A stretch of 64,000 nt of DNA from Flavobacterium ammonificans (GTDB taxonomy: Bacteria; Bacteroidota; Bacteroidia; Flavobacteriales; Flavobacteriaceae), in assembly GCF_020886115.1 (NCBI RefSeq), contig NZ_AP025185.1, forward strand, positions 1,426,001 to 1,490,000, in the 5' to 3' direction. The position numbers were made by a program, and so were the translations under genes. The notes beneath the pieces were generated by a model, which made no database searches, had not been told where the DNA came from, and saw nothing but the letters and a program-made list of their open reading frames with translations. The first letter of the stretch is position 1. Every line of letters starts with the position of its first letter. This document shows positions 1 to 7,844 of the stretch, piece after piece.

Positions 1-40
1 AAATAAATACTAAAATCGAAAGCTGAATAATTTTTTTCAT
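1..40 (-). CDS. Start of a gene running off the left edge (secreted or membrane protein)
   Basis: Only the first 13 codons are inside the window. Read on the minus strand from an ATG at position 40 they give MKKIIQLSILVFI, a lysine-rich start followed by a hydrophobic run, as in a signal peptide or first membrane helix. The gene is divergent from the DUF4252 gene at 179. The family cannot be told from this fragment. Confidence 0.5.
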   Translation of the reverse strand, partial: MKKIIQLSILVFI

Positions 41-178
41 AGTATGCTCGTGTAATTTGGGTTTGTCAAGTAAAAATACAAACTTTTGTTTTAGTTAGAA
101 CAAAAAAGTAGCGTATTATGTTTATTAAAATAACTTTTATCAATACATTTATGCGACTATTATAAAAGTAAGTAAATT

Positions 179-700
179 ATGAAAAAATATATTGTTTCAA
201 TAATTTTTTTGGTATTGGCAAGCCCAGTTTTTGCGCAATCCGTTTTTGATCAATTTGAAGGAATTGAAACTGTTAGCGCAATCAATATTAATAAGAAAAT
301 GTTTGAGCTAATGAGTAAAGTTAAATTAGAAACATCTGATAAAGAAACTTTACAATACATGAGCTTAATTAAAAAGATAGATAATCTTAAGGTATATCGA
401 ACTCAAAATGAACGAATTGCTATGCAAATGAGACTTACTTCTGAAAAGTATATTAAAGCAATTGGATTGAGTGAGCTAATGGCAATAAATGACGGAGGTA
501 AAATGGTTCGAATCCACTCTAAGCAGGGTAGTAGTGAAACTCAATTAAAAGAGTTATTACTATTTATTGAAGATCCAAAAACGAAAGAAACGGTTTTAAT
601 GTCTATAATTGGTGATTTTGATTTGAATGAAGTACCTGCTTTAACAGATAAAATGAAAATTCCCGGAAGTGCCGAATTGAGAAAGGCGGGTAAAAAATAA
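179..700 (+). CDS. DUF4252 family secreted protein
   Basis: A 173-residue protein with a clear Sec signal peptide (MKKYIVSIIFLVLASPVFAQ) that should be cut after the AQ at about residue 20. The mature part is small and mixed alpha/beta and matches the DUF4252 family of Bacteroidota in length and in the FDQFEGIETVSAINI start after the signal. The function of the family is not established; its members often sit near ECF sigma-factor genes, but no such gene is visible here. It should act in the periplasm or at the outer membrane. It ends just before a 78-bp tandem repeat that carries a strong hairpin, the likely end of its transcript. Confidence 0.75.
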   Translation: MKKYIVSIIFLVLASPVFAQSVFDQFEGIETVSAININKKMFELMSKVKLETSDKETLQYMSLIKKIDNLKVYRTQNERIAMQMRLTSEKYIKAIGLSELMAINDGGKMVRIHSKQGSSETQLKELLLFIEDPKTKETVLMSIIGDFDLNEVPALTDKMKIPGSAELRKAGKK

Positions 701-856
701 TTCAAGTAATCAATAGGGATTGACTACGTCTTTCCCAACAAAGCTCCGCTTTGAAAAACAAAACGCATAAAAAATAATTTCAATCAGTTAACAGGGATTG
801 ACTGCGTCTTTCCCAACAAAGCTCCGCTTTGAAAAACAAAACGCATAAAAAATAAT
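701..856. repeat. Two tandem copies of a 78-bp repeat
   Basis: Positions 701-778 and 779-856 are two copies in direct tandem that differ mainly in the first 14 or so bases. Each copy contains AAAGCtccGCTTT, a small palindrome, and ends in the 20-base arm CAAAACGCATAAAAAATAAT. A third copy appears to begin at 857 (TTCAAG) and is then cut off by the inverted copy of the arm at 871-890. No reading frame is evident. Confidence 0.85.
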
Positions 857-890
857 TTCAAGCAAGCTTGATTATTTTTTATGCGTTTTG
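837..890. terminator. Long hairpin between the DUF4252 gene and the tRNA operon
   Basis: The arms at 837-856 and 871-890 are a perfect 20-base inverted repeat around a 14-base loop, and are rich in A on one side and T on the other. It lies between two converging units, so it can end both the plus-strand DUF4252 transcript and the minus-strand tRNA transcript. The left arm is duplicated at 759-778, so a second, longer hairpin with the right arm is also possible. Confidence 0.75.
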
Positions 891-899
891 TTTTATTCG

Positions 900-982
900 T
901 GACCACGGTGGGATTTGAACCCACACGCCCTTACGAGCACCACCCCCTCAAGATGGCAAGTCTACCGTTTCTCCACGTGGCC
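900..982 (-). tRNA. tRNA-Leu (anticodon GAG)
   Basis: Read on the minus strand, the acceptor arms GGCCACG and CGTGGTC pair, followed by discriminator A. The anticodon stem CCATC/GGTGG encloses the loop TTGAGGG, giving anticodon GAG (plus-strand 947-949). A long variable arm, as expected for tRNA-Leu, precedes the T arm GGGTTCAAATCCC. No CCA is encoded. It is the last of three tRNAs in the operon. Confidence 0.95.
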
Positions 983-1024
983 AAAAAATGAAAAAAGGTC
1001 ATTCGATAATCGAACAACCTTTTG

Positions 1025-1097
1025 TGACCCGACTGGGGCTCGAACCCAGGACCCCATCATTAAAAGTGATGTGCTCTACCAACTGAGCTATCGAGTC
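1025..1097 (-). tRNA. tRNA-Lys (anticodon TTT), copy 2 of the operon
   Basis: A 73-base minus-strand tRNA. Acceptor GACTCGA pairs with TCGGGTC, the D arm AGCTCAGTTGGTAGAGCA and T arm GGGTTCGAGCCCC are standard, and the anticodon loop CTTTTAA gives TTT for lysine. It appears identical to the neighbouring copy at 1131-1203, which suggests a recent duplication or gene conversion. Confidence 0.96.
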
Positions 1098-1130
1098 GTT
1101 GACTCAAGAAATGAAATGTATTACTATTTG

Positions 1131-1203
1131 TGACCCGACTGGGGCTCGAACCCAGGACCCCATCATTAAAAGTGATGTGCTCTACCAACTGAGCTATCGA
1201 GTC
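1131..1203 (-). tRNA. tRNA-Lys (anticodon TTT), copy 1 of the operon
   Basis: Same 73-base sequence as the copy at 1025-1097 and first in the transcript. It is flanked by a near-perfect inverted repeat: CAAGAAATGAAATG at 1105-1118 and CATTTTCATTTCTTG at 1203-1217. In the precursor these could pair and close a stem around this tRNA. Confidence 0.96.
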
Positions 1204-1227
1204 ATTTTCATTTCTTGAATGCGGGTG

Positions 1228-1259
1228 CAAATATAAGGCCTTATTTTTGATATTTCAAA
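1228..1259 (-). promoter_or_regulatory. Promoter of the tRNA-Lys-Lys-Leu operon
   Basis: On the minus strand TTTG (1259-1256) is followed, after 20 bases, by TATATTTG (1235-1228). This is the standard Bacteroidota housekeeping promoter (TTTG ... TAnnTTTG). The expected start is about 1220, roughly 17 bases before the first tRNA. Confidence 0.75.
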
Positions 1260-1330
1260 GCTATTTTATTTTAAATTTGTCTTTTTTAAACAAAAGTCTT
1301 TAACGCCTTAATTAGTAAGGTTTTATTCCA

Positions 1331-1849
1331 ATGAAAAAAATAATTATATTAGGATATATGGGGTGTGGCAAATCTACGATTGCCAAAAAACTTTCCAGTT
1401 TAATGAAAGTTCCCTATATCGATCTTGACGAGAGCATAGAGAATAAAGCCAATTTAACCATCAATCAAATCTTTGAAATGTATGGAGAAATTTATTTCAG
1501 GAAGTTAGAGCACGAAGTTTTTGTCGAACTTTTGGCTTCGTCTGAAAAACAGATTATCGGTTTAGGAGGAGGAACTCCCTGTTATGCTAATAATCATGAA
1601 TTATTAAATGGAGATGGGGTTACTTCTATATATTTAAAAGCATCGGTTGATACTCTTTTTCAAAGATTAGTAAATAATAAAACTAATCGTCCAATTATTG
1701 CTAACAAATCAGATGAAGAATTGAAAGAATTTATCGCAAAACATTTGTTTGACCGCAATTATTATTACCACCAGGCTCAATTCAAAGTAAACGTTGATGG
1801 TAAAACTATCGATGAAACAGTTGAAGATATTAAATCAATATTAGCTTAA
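1331..1849 (+). CDS. aroK: Shikimate kinase
   Basis: A 172-residue protein of normal length for AroK. It phosphorylates shikimate with ATP in the chorismate pathway in the cytosol. The P-loop GYMGCGKST is at residues 8-16, the shikimate-binding IDLDESIE at about 31-38, the RKLEHEVF segment at about 57-64, the GLGGGTP loop at about 78-84, and the lid/NRPII region at about 117-121. The last 9 bases overlap the end of the converging phosphoribosyltransferase gene, and a small perfect inverted repeat (AGCTTA-aa-TAAGCT, 1843-1856) lies over this junction. Confidence 0.95.
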   Translation: MKKIIILGYMGCGKSTIAKKLSSLMKVPYIDLDESIENKANLTINQIFEMYGEIYFRKLEHEVFVELLASSEKQIIGLGGGTPCYANNHELLNGDGVTSIYLKASVDTLFQRLVNNKTNRPIIANKSDEELKEFIAKHLFDRNYYYHQAQFKVNVDGKTIDETVEDIKSILA

Positions 1850-2341
1850 ATAAGCTGAATCTTGACCATTGTCATCAAAAACTACATTTACATGTTCTAA
1901 AAGTGATGTAGATAATGATATTCCCTTAAAGTCTGCTTTTACCGGATATTTTTTATGATTTCGATCTACTAAAACAGCCGTTTTAAATTTAGTTAGCGGT
2001 ACATCCAGAAAATGTCTTACCGCATAAATTAGAGTAGTACCTGAGTTGAGTACATCATCGACCAAGATTAATCCTTTGTTTGCATATTGTTCTTTAGGAA
2101 TAGATGTTTGCACATCAGATTCGGGATGTTGTTTGTCTATAATAACCTCACAAAGTAGAATATTCAAGTTGGCAATATCTTTTAAAGAAGCCGCAATTTT
2201 TTCAGCAAAAATAAAACCATTACTTGCTATTCCTGCAATTACAATTTCTTCTTCATCAACAAATGTTTCGTATATCTGGTAGGCTATTCGTTTTATTTTA
2301 TGTTCAATTTCTTGATGTGTTAAAATGGTATTTTTACTCAT
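1841..2341 (-). CDS. PyrR/Hpt-like phosphoribosyltransferase
   Basis: A 166-residue type I phosphoribosyltransferase. The PRPP-binding motif LVDDVLNSGTT is at about residues 92-102 and is preceded by the usual alternating hydrophobic strands. Proteins like this transfer ribose-5-phosphate to a purine or pyrimidine base, or (PyrR) sense uridine nucleotides; the sequence does not decide the base. It follows the S4-domain gene by 24 bases on the same strand, so the two are probably co-transcribed, and it converges with aroK with a 9-base overlap. Confidence 0.85.
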   Translation of the reverse strand: MSKNTILTHQEIEHKIKRIAYQIYETFVDEEEIVIAGIASNGFIFAEKIAASLKDIANLNILLCEVIIDKQHPESDVQTSIPKEQYANKGLILVDDVLNSGTTLIYAVRHFLDVPLTKFKTAVLVDRNHKKYPVKADFKGISLSTSLLEHVNVVFDDNGQDSAYLS

Positions 2342-2365
2342 GGTTCAAATTTAAGATGTAAAATA

Positions 2366-2761
2366 TTATAAAGTGGTATCGTATAAATCTTCTGGAATTT
2401 CGTTTCCGTATTCATCAATGTCTCTACGATCTTTTTTTGTAGGTCTTCCAGTCCCTGATTTTCTATAATGCTCTTTGGATAATTTTAATAATTCTAAATG
2501 GGCGAAAGCTTCTGGAGGAGTGTCATTTCTTCGATACAAATCGACTAATTTTGCTCCGATTCGGCTTTCTGGAATATCCAAAACAGTGATTATTTGAGTT
2601 ATTTGGTCTTTTCTAAATGTAATTTTATCAGTAGGGAAAACCTCTCTAGAAGGCTTGGCAATTTGGCCATTTATAGTTACATGGTTTTTTTTACAAGCCT
2701 CAGTAACCATGTTTCTGGTCTTGTAATAACGCACACACCATAAATATTTATCTATTCGCAT
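2366..2761 (-). CDS. S4-domain RNA-binding protein (Hsp15-like)
   Basis: The start is placed at the ATG at 2761 (MRIDKYLWCVRYYKTRN), giving 131 residues. The frame can be extended upstream by 15 codons, but homologues begin at MRIDK. The S4 RNA-binding domain covers about residues 1-65 (RIDKYLW...TRNMVTEACKKNHVTINGQIAKPSREV). The C-terminal part is rich in charged residues (GRPTKKDRRDID), as in Hsp15, which binds free 50S subunits carrying stalled nascent chains. Ribosome-linked function is inferred from the family. It probably leads a two-gene unit with the phosphoribosyltransferase. Confidence 0.85.
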   Translation of the reverse strand: MRIDKYLWCVRYYKTRNMVTEACKKNHVTINGQIAKPSREVFPTDKITFRKDQITQIITVLDIPESRIGAKLVDLYRRNDTPPEAFAHLELLKLSKEHYRKSGTGRPTKKDRRDIDEYGNEIPEDLYDTTL

Positions 2762-2839
2762 AAATTTTCTAAAATCGGAGTTAAATAGTTTACAAAAATA
2801 AATCAATATTGTATCTTGCGCATCTAAAAATTCGCCATA

Positions 2840-3862
2840 ATGAACAAATTTAAGTATTATTTTATTGTATTAGTTACAACCATTTCATTTTTTTCATGTT
2901 CTAAAGACAATCCTGCTGAAATTGTTCCACTTAGAGAATATTCGGTTCAATATACTACAGATATAGCTACTATTGAAGAGTATCTTAAATCGTATTACAT
3001 TACAGTTACTAACAGACCTGGTTTTAATGATGATCAAGATGTAGTTTTTACTAAGATACCAACCGGAGGTAATCAACGATCTATGTGGTCTTATTTAAAT
3101 GCTACTTCTTTTCCAAAGTTATTATCTAGAGATGTAAATTTTCATGGCATTACTTATAAAATTTACTGCCTAGTTTTAAGAGAAGGTACGGGTGAAAAAC
3201 CATCTAATGTGGATGGAGTTTTAGCTGCATACAGAGGTGACTATTTAACGCAAGTTGCGGCAACAACCACAACAGCTGCTGAATTAAGAGTTACTCAATT
3301 TGAAGAGTCTAAATTTCCTCAGAGTTTTTTCAGCTTGTTAAATACCATTACAGGTTGGGGTGAAATATTCCCTCAATTTAGAAAAGGGACTTATACTACG
3401 AATGCAGACGGAACTATATCCTATTCTAATTTTGGAGCTGGAGTAATGTTTCTTCCTTCAGGCTTAGCCTATTTTGCATCAGGAAGCGGAAGTATACCTT
3501 CTTATTCTCCATTAGTGTTTAGCTTTAAATTATACGAAATTCAAAGAGCAGATCAAGATGGTGATGGAATTCCTTCTTATTTAGAAGATCTGAATGGAGA
3601 CGGATATATGTACGATTTTAGAAATAAAGTTAGTTATCCAATCACGCCAACTGTTAATCCTGATGATACAGATGGTGATGGATTCCCAAATCATTTAGAT
3701 GTTGATGATGACGGAGATAATTTCTCAACTCGTTTGGAATTAACTTATAAAGATTCTAATGGTCTGAATCAATTGTATACTTTTGATAACATCCCTGATT
3801 GTAGCGGAAATACCACTAACAGTCAGCGAATTAAGAAGCACTTAGATAAAAATTGTAAATAA
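2840..3862 (+). CDS. FKBP-like lipoprotein with C-terminal calcium-binding repeats
   Basis: A 340-residue lipoprotein: the signal ends in SFFSC with the lipobox Cys at residue 20, followed by SKDN. The middle part, about 80-235, resembles the divergent FKBP-type peptidyl-prolyl isomerase domain of flavobacterial lipoproteins (YRGDYL...FPQFRKGT...MFLPSGLAYF). The C-terminal part carries acidic Asp-Gly-Asp-Gly repeats (DQDGDGIPSYLED, LNGDGY, DTDGDGFPNHLD, DDDGDN) of the thrombospondin type 3 kind, which bind calcium. Whether the domain is catalytically active cannot be judged. It should be anchored in the outer or inner membrane facing the periplasm or the outside. A strong terminator follows. 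Confidence 0.8.
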   Translation: MNKFKYYFIVLVTTISFFSCSKDNPAEIVPLREYSVQYTTDIATIEEYLKSYYITVTNRPGFNDDQDVVFTKIPTGGNQRSMWSYLNATSFPKLLSRDVNFHGITYKIYCLVLREGTGEKPSNVDGVLAAYRGDYLTQVAATTTTAAELRVTQFEESKFPQSFFSLLNTITGWGEIFPQFRKGTYTTNADGTISYSNFGAGVMFLPSGLAYFASGSGSIPSYSPLVFSFKLYEIQRADQDGDGIPSYLEDLNGDGYMYDFRNKVSYPITPTVNPDDTDGDGFPNHLDVDDDGDNFSTRLELTYKDSNGLNQLYTFDNIPDCSGNTTNSQRIKKHLDKNCK

Positions 3863-3873
3863 ATATATTGTTT

Positions 3874-3908
3874 AAAAAAAAATCCCAATGAAAATTGGGA
3901 TTTTTTTT
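3874..3908. terminator. Bidirectional rho-independent terminator
   Basis: Stem ATCCCAAT (3882-3889), loop GAAA, stem ATTGGGAT (3894-3901), with a run of A before and a run of T after. It lies between converging genes and can serve both; the last T residues overlap the stop region of the minus-strand gene. Confidence 0.9.
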
Positions 3909-5367
3909 AAACTTCTTTTAAATATTTGTTAGGTTCAAAGCCAAATAAACGGTGTTCTTTAATAATTTCAGATACTCCTTTTGGTAGCATTTCTTCCCAG
4001 CCTTCTTTTCCTTGACTGATCATTTTTAGAACTTCTCGTGAGAACACTTCTAATATATCTGGATTGTAATCTTCAATGTCAATTACTTTTCCATTGAATT
4101 TAAAGAATTTGTACAATTCTTTCATTCGAGGATGTACTTTTAAGTTTTCTGAAGTTATGATTTCTCCATTTTCACCTATCATTGGATACAAGAAGACTTT
4201 CATATCTCGGTAGAATAATTTTCCAAATGCCTCAAGAATTCCACCACTTAAGTGGCGATAGTATTTTTCATCAAAAATATCTACTAAGTTATTTACTCCC
4301 ATAGCTAATCCCATACGGGCTTTGGTGTAATTAGCAAAATATTCTACTACTTTATAATATTCTTGAAAATTTGAAATCATTACAGTTTGTCCCAGAGAAC
4401 AAAGTAATTCAGCTCGATCCATGAAATCTCTTTCGTCAATTTCTCCGTCTGAGCGAAGATTTGATAAAGTAATTTCAAAAATGACTAACGTATTGTCTTT
4501 TTCTACTTTATTTTCATCTAAAAACATTTTTAGAGATTTCTCATACATGTCCATATTTACCTTAGTTACTGGACGAAAACTTCCTCTAAAAGCTAGTATG
4601 TTTTTCTTGTATAATATGGAGGCAGGTAAAATGTTTTTTCCTTCAGGATTGAACATTACAGCATCTGTCATGCCATTTTTAACCAATTGTAAACTCATTA
4701 GACGGTTATCTACATCTGCAAAACGAGGTCCTGAGAAGTTGATGGTGTCAATCTCTAATTGGTCTTTATCTAAATGATCATACAAATAGCGCAATAATTT
4801 TTTAGGATCATTGTATTTGTAATAGGCTCCATAAATTAAATTAACACCAAGAATACCTAAGGTTTCTTGTTGTAATCTTGAATCAGTCTCCTTGAAACGA
4901 ATGTGAAGAATGATTTCGTTGTAAGCTTCGTCAGGTTCAATTTGGAAACTAATTCCAACCCATCCATGCCCTTTAAATTGTTTTGCAAAATCGATTGTTG
5001 CTACAGTATTCGCATAACTAAAAAACATTTTGTTAGGATGTTTGTCTCTGCTCAACCTTTTTTCGATCAAATTAACCTCATGAGAAAGCATCTTTTTTAA
5101 TCGACTTTCAGTAACATAACGGCCATCTTCTTCTATTCCATAGACAGCATCACTAAAGTCTTTATCATAGGCCGACATTGCTTTTGCTATAGTTCCAGAT
5201 GATCCACCAGCTCTAAAAAAGTGTCTTACTGTTTCTTGTCCAGCTCCAATTTCAGCAAATGTTCCATAAATATTTTCATTTAAGTTGATACGAAGCGCTT
5301 TGTCCTTTATTGAAGGAATTTGCTCTATAGCTTTATCGCCTTTTAATTTTATCTTTTTGCTGTACAT
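3907..5367 (-). CDS. Conserved protein of unknown function, 486 residues
   Basis: A long, well-formed cytosolic protein with no signal peptide or membrane helix. I do not recognise a catalytic domain. Notable segments are the N-terminal FAEIGAGQETVRHFFRAGGSSGTIAKAMSAYD (quoted here in part: GAGQETVRHFF, residues 41-51, and AGGSSGTIAKAMSAYD), the FFSYANTVAT segment near 115-124, and a C-terminal HPRMKELYKFF region. Such strong conservation-like blocks suggest an enzyme or a nucleotide-binding protein, but this is inference. It is transcribed alone, divergent from the metallohydrolase at 5576, with a plausible -7 element TAACTTTG on the minus strand at 5402-5395. Confidence 0.7.
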   Translation of the reverse strand: MYSKKIKLKGDKAIEQIPSIKDKALRINLNENIYGTFAEIGAGQETVRHFFRAGGSSGTIAKAMSAYDKDFSDAVYGIEEDGRYVTESRLKKMLSHEVNLIEKRLSRDKHPNKMFFSYANTVATIDFAKQFKGHGWVGISFQIEPDEAYNEIILHIRFKETDSRLQQETLGILGVNLIYGAYYKYNDPKKLLRYLYDHLDKDQLEIDTINFSGPRFADVDNRLMSLQLVKNGMTDAVMFNPEGKNILPASILYKKNILAFRGSFRPVTKVNMDMYEKSLKMFLDENKVEKDNTLVIFEITLSNLRSDGEIDERDFMDRAELLCSLGQTVMISNFQEYYKVVEYFANYTKARMGLAMGVNNLVDIFDEKYYRHLSGGILEAFGKLFYRDMKVFLYPMIGENGEIITSENLKVHPRMKELYKFFKFNGKVIDIEDYNPDILEVFSREVLKMISQGKEGWEEMLPKGVSEIIKEHRLFGFEPNKYLKEV

Positions 5368-5536
5368 CTTTAGTATATGAATGCTTATTAGTTACAAAGT
5401 TAATAAATTAGCAGTTTGTGTAAAGAATATTAACCTTATTTTTGTAAAAAAAATAACATTTTGTCGATAAAATTATGAAAACAACAATTTTCTTGGAATG
5501 AAATGTAGAATCACTAGTTTTCGATATGGTTTTTTT

Positions 5537-5544
5537 TATTTTTG
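5537..5544 (+). promoter_or_regulatory. Likely -7 element of the metallohydrolase gene
   Basis: TATTTTTG fits TAnnTTTG and lies about 32 bases before the TTG start codon at 5576. No convincing TTTG at the usual upstream distance was found, so this is a moderate call. Confidence 0.45.
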
Positions 5545-5575
5545 TTAGTATTTTAATTTCAACACCTTCTATTTT

Positions 5576-6340
5576 TTGAAAGTTTATTTTTTAGGCACTG
5601 GAACATCTCAAGGCATTCCTGTTATAGGGAGTGATCATCCTGTGTGCAAAAGTACTGATTCAAAAGACAAACGTTTGCGAGTATCGGTTTGGCTGTCTTG
5701 GGAAGATTATTCCTTTGTTCTGGATTGTGGACCTGATTTTAGGCAACAAATGTTGGCTTCGAATTGCCAAAAAGTTGACGGAATTTTATTCACCCACGAA
5801 CATGCTGATCATACTGCAGGAATTGATGACATCAGGCCCTTTAATTTTCGTCAAGGACCCCTACCTTTTTTTGCTCATTCTCGAGTAATTCAAAATTTAA
5901 AGAAACGCTTTGACTATGTATTTGAAACAGTCAATAAGTATCCTGGCGCTCCGTCGGTAACTACTCAGGAGGTTGTTAATAATGTCCCTTTTGCTATTGG
6001 AAATAAAATGGTTACTCCAATTGATGTTTTGCACGGAGATTTACAGGTGTTTGGTTATCGCGTGGATGATTTTGCTTATTTAACCGATGTGAAAACCATT
6101 CAAGAATCAGAGATTGAAAAATTAAGAGGACTCAAAGTGCTTGTAATAAATGCATTACGTGAGGAGCCGCATCAAACTCATTTTAATTTGAAAGAAGCTT
6201 TGGATTTCATAACTTTGATTCAACCTGAAAAAACCTATTTGACGCACATTAGTCATCTTTTAGGTTTTCACGAAGAAGTTCAAAAAAAGCTTCCTGAAAA
6301 TGTTTTTCTGGCTTACGATAATTTAGAAATTACTATATAA
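5576..6340 (+). CDS. PhnP-like metallo-beta-lactamase-fold hydrolase, TTG start
   Basis: A 254-residue protein of the MBL fold. It begins with the family's typical MKVYFLGTGTSQGIPVIG, and the only start codon that gives this is TTG at 5576: the frame upstream is closed by a TAG at 5546 and holds no ATG. Metal ligands are visible in THEHADHTAG (residues 74-83, HxHxDH), in the later HGDLQVFGY, and in the C-terminal LTHISHLLGFH. The family cleaves phosphodiesters such as cyclic phosphates (PhnP) or processes RNA; the substrate is unknown here. A small membrane-anchored protein gene follows after 8 bases, probably in the same transcript. Confidence 0.85.
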   Translation: MKVYFLGTGTSQGIPVIGSDHPVCKSTDSKDKRLRVSVWLSWEDYSFVLDCGPDFRQQMLASNCQKVDGILFTHEHADHTAGIDDIRPFNFRQGPLPFFAHSRVIQNLKKRFDYVFETVNKYPGAPSVTTQEVVNNVPFAIGNKMVTPIDVLHGDLQVFGYRVDDFAYLTDVKTIQESEIEKLRGLKVLVINALREEPHQTHFNLKEALDFITLIQPEKTYLTHISHLLGFHEEVQKKLPENVFLAYDNLEITI

Positions 6341-6348
6341 TACGTACT

Positions 6349-6849
6349 ATGAAACGATCTTTATTACTTTATTTGACAATACTTTTTGCTTTGACAACCT
6401 TGTTTACCTATGCATTTTTAAATAGTGAAGTACAATTTGAACAAAAGCGTTTTGAGAAAACCACTACAAAGTTGAGAGATAGTTTGACAGCTGTTTCAAA
6501 TAAGTTGGCGGATGCCAACTATTTTTCTTTAGAAAAAAATGAAAATGCTCAAAATTATTTTGATTCTCAAAACTCAAATAAGACGATTCAATACGAGAAG
6601 CTAATTCCAGTAGTTACAGAAAAGTTATTGGATTACAATTCTAATCCTAAAGGAAACCCATACACAGGTCAAGATCAAATTGGTGCGAATAAATTCATTA
6701 TCAACAAAATCAAAATCTTGAATCACCGTTGGATTATTGCAGATTTTAGTGATGGCGAAATATGGGGTGAAGTTTTATTGAAGTATTTTGTTAATGATGA
6801 TGAAACGATTTCGTTTGAAGTAAATCAATCTCTTTTGTATCAAAAATAA
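6349..6849 (+). CDS. Small membrane-anchored protein of unknown function
   Basis: A 166-residue protein with one N-terminal hydrophobic helix (residues 4-24, LLLYLTILFALTTLFTYAFL) that may be an uncleaved anchor. A charged, likely coiled-coil stretch follows (about 30-65), then a compact C-terminal domain ending in ...GEIWGEVLLKYFVNDDETISFEV. I do not recognise the family. It follows the metallohydrolase by 8 bases and ends 8 bases before the end of the converging esterase gene. Confidence 0.65.
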   Translation: MKRSLLLYLTILFALTTLFTYAFLNSEVQFEQKRFEKTTTKLRDSLTAVSNKLADANYFSLEKNENAQNYFDSQNSNKTIQYEKLIPVVTEKLLDYNSNPKGNPYTGQDQIGANKFIINKIKILNHRWIIADFSDGEIWGEVLLKYFVNDDETISFEVNQSLLYQK

Positions 6850-6857
6850 TAGGTTCT

Positions 6858-7508
6858 TTACGAATGCTCTTGTAGCCAATTCTTGAAATCAAAAAATACC
6901 TGAGGAGAAATACCGTGTCCAATTGGATATTCTTTGTAGGTATGTTCTATTCCTTTTTGTGTTAAAAAAGCATCTGATTTTCTAGCCCAATCAATAGGGA
7001 TTACTTGGTCTACAGTTCCATGGGAAGCAAAAATTCCCAATTTAGAAAAGTCATTATTTTCAAAACCTTCTTTTAAAATGGGTTCGCTTACATAGCCACT
7101 CAGTCCAATTACATTTTTGATTTTGCTTGGATTTGAAAGGGCTACACCATAACTTAAGATTGCTCCTTGGCTAAAGCCAAGTAAGTTTATATTTTTCGGG
7201 TTGATTGGATAGTTTTCAATTAGTTCATCGATAAACGTTCCTATCAAATCTCTTGAAACTTTAGCTTGTTCATGGTCGGAGAATTTATTTTCGTCGGTAT
7301 CAAAATTAATCGCATACCAAGCATAGCTTCCGTATTGTAAGTCGTAAGGAGCACGAGCTGATATCACATAATACTCTTCAGGAAGTTCAGATGTAAAAGA
7401 AAATAAATCCGCTTCATTACTACCATAGCCATGGAGTAAGAGTAAAAGTGGATTGAAATCTTTTTTTATTTTTGGTTCTCTGATGAGGTATTCTAAAGAT
7501 AAATTCAT
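6858..7508 (-). CDS. Alpha/beta hydrolase (phospholipase/carboxylesterase family)
   Basis: A 216-residue cytosolic esterase-like enzyme. The oxyanion segment LLLHGYGSNEADLFSF is at about 23-38, the nucleophile elbow GFSQGA at about 115-120, the acid in SHGTVDQVIPI at about 163-173, and the His in GHGISPQ near the C terminus, giving a Ser-Asp-His triad. This matches the small carboxylesterase/lysophospholipase family; the substrate is not known. It is the last gene of a tight four-gene minus-strand unit (gaps of 3 to 6 bases) with DUF4870, the dihydroorotase homologue and the BatA-type protein. Confidence 0.88.
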   Translation of the reverse strand: MNLSLEYLIREPKIKKDFNPLLLLLHGYGSNEADLFSFTSELPEEYYVISARAPYDLQYGSYAWYAINFDTDENKFSDHEQAKVSRDLIGTFIDELIENYPINPKNINLLGFSQGAILSYGVALSNPSKIKNVIGLSGYVSEPILKEGFENNDFSKLGIFASHGTVDQVIPIDWARKSDAFLTQKGIEHTYKEYPIGHGISPQVFFDFKNWLQEHS

Positions 7509-7511
7509 GGT

Positions 7512-7841
7512 TTATGAAATATTGGATAGCCCCTTTTGGAAATAGTTTCCTAGAAGAGGAATTGGTTTAGTTTCTCCTTTTATAGCTGTAAAAATACCAT
7601 AAGTCCATAATACAGAAATGAAAATCCACATGGGAAATGAAATTAATAAGCTATCAAAATTACTGATAATTAAACCTAAAGAAATAAAAGTCAAAGTTAA
7701 TCCTAATCCTTGACGAATATGAAATGAAGCAAATGGATTTTTAGTATCCGCATTCATTGACATAGCTATGAATACCCCAATTCCTAAAATATAACTGGTG
7801 ATAGCAGTTGCTTTACCTGCTTCAATGGTCTCTTTATTCAT
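7512..7841 (-). CDS. DUF4870-like small membrane protein
   Basis: A 109-residue protein with about three to four hydrophobic helices (ITSYILGIGVFIAMSM, LGLTLTFISLGLIIS, FPMWIFISVLWTYGIFTAI) and the FASFHIRQGLGL loop and P-L-L-G tail typical of DUF4870/Tic20-like membrane proteins. The role is not established. Gaps of 3 bases on each side place it firmly within the operon. Confidence 0.75.
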   Translation of the reverse strand: MNKETIEAGKATAITSYILGIGVFIAMSMNADTKNPFASFHIRQGLGLTLTFISLGLIISNFDSLLISFPMWIFISVLWTYGIFTAIKGETKPIPLLGNYFQKGLSNIS

Positions 7842-7844
7842 GAT

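Noticed and set aside
915..1133. Plus-strand 72-residue open frame
   Set aside because: It runs through tRNA-Leu and tRNA-Lys on the other strand; the translated text (ending PTGARTQDPIIKSDVLYQLSYRV) is the well-known false protein from antisense tRNA sequence.
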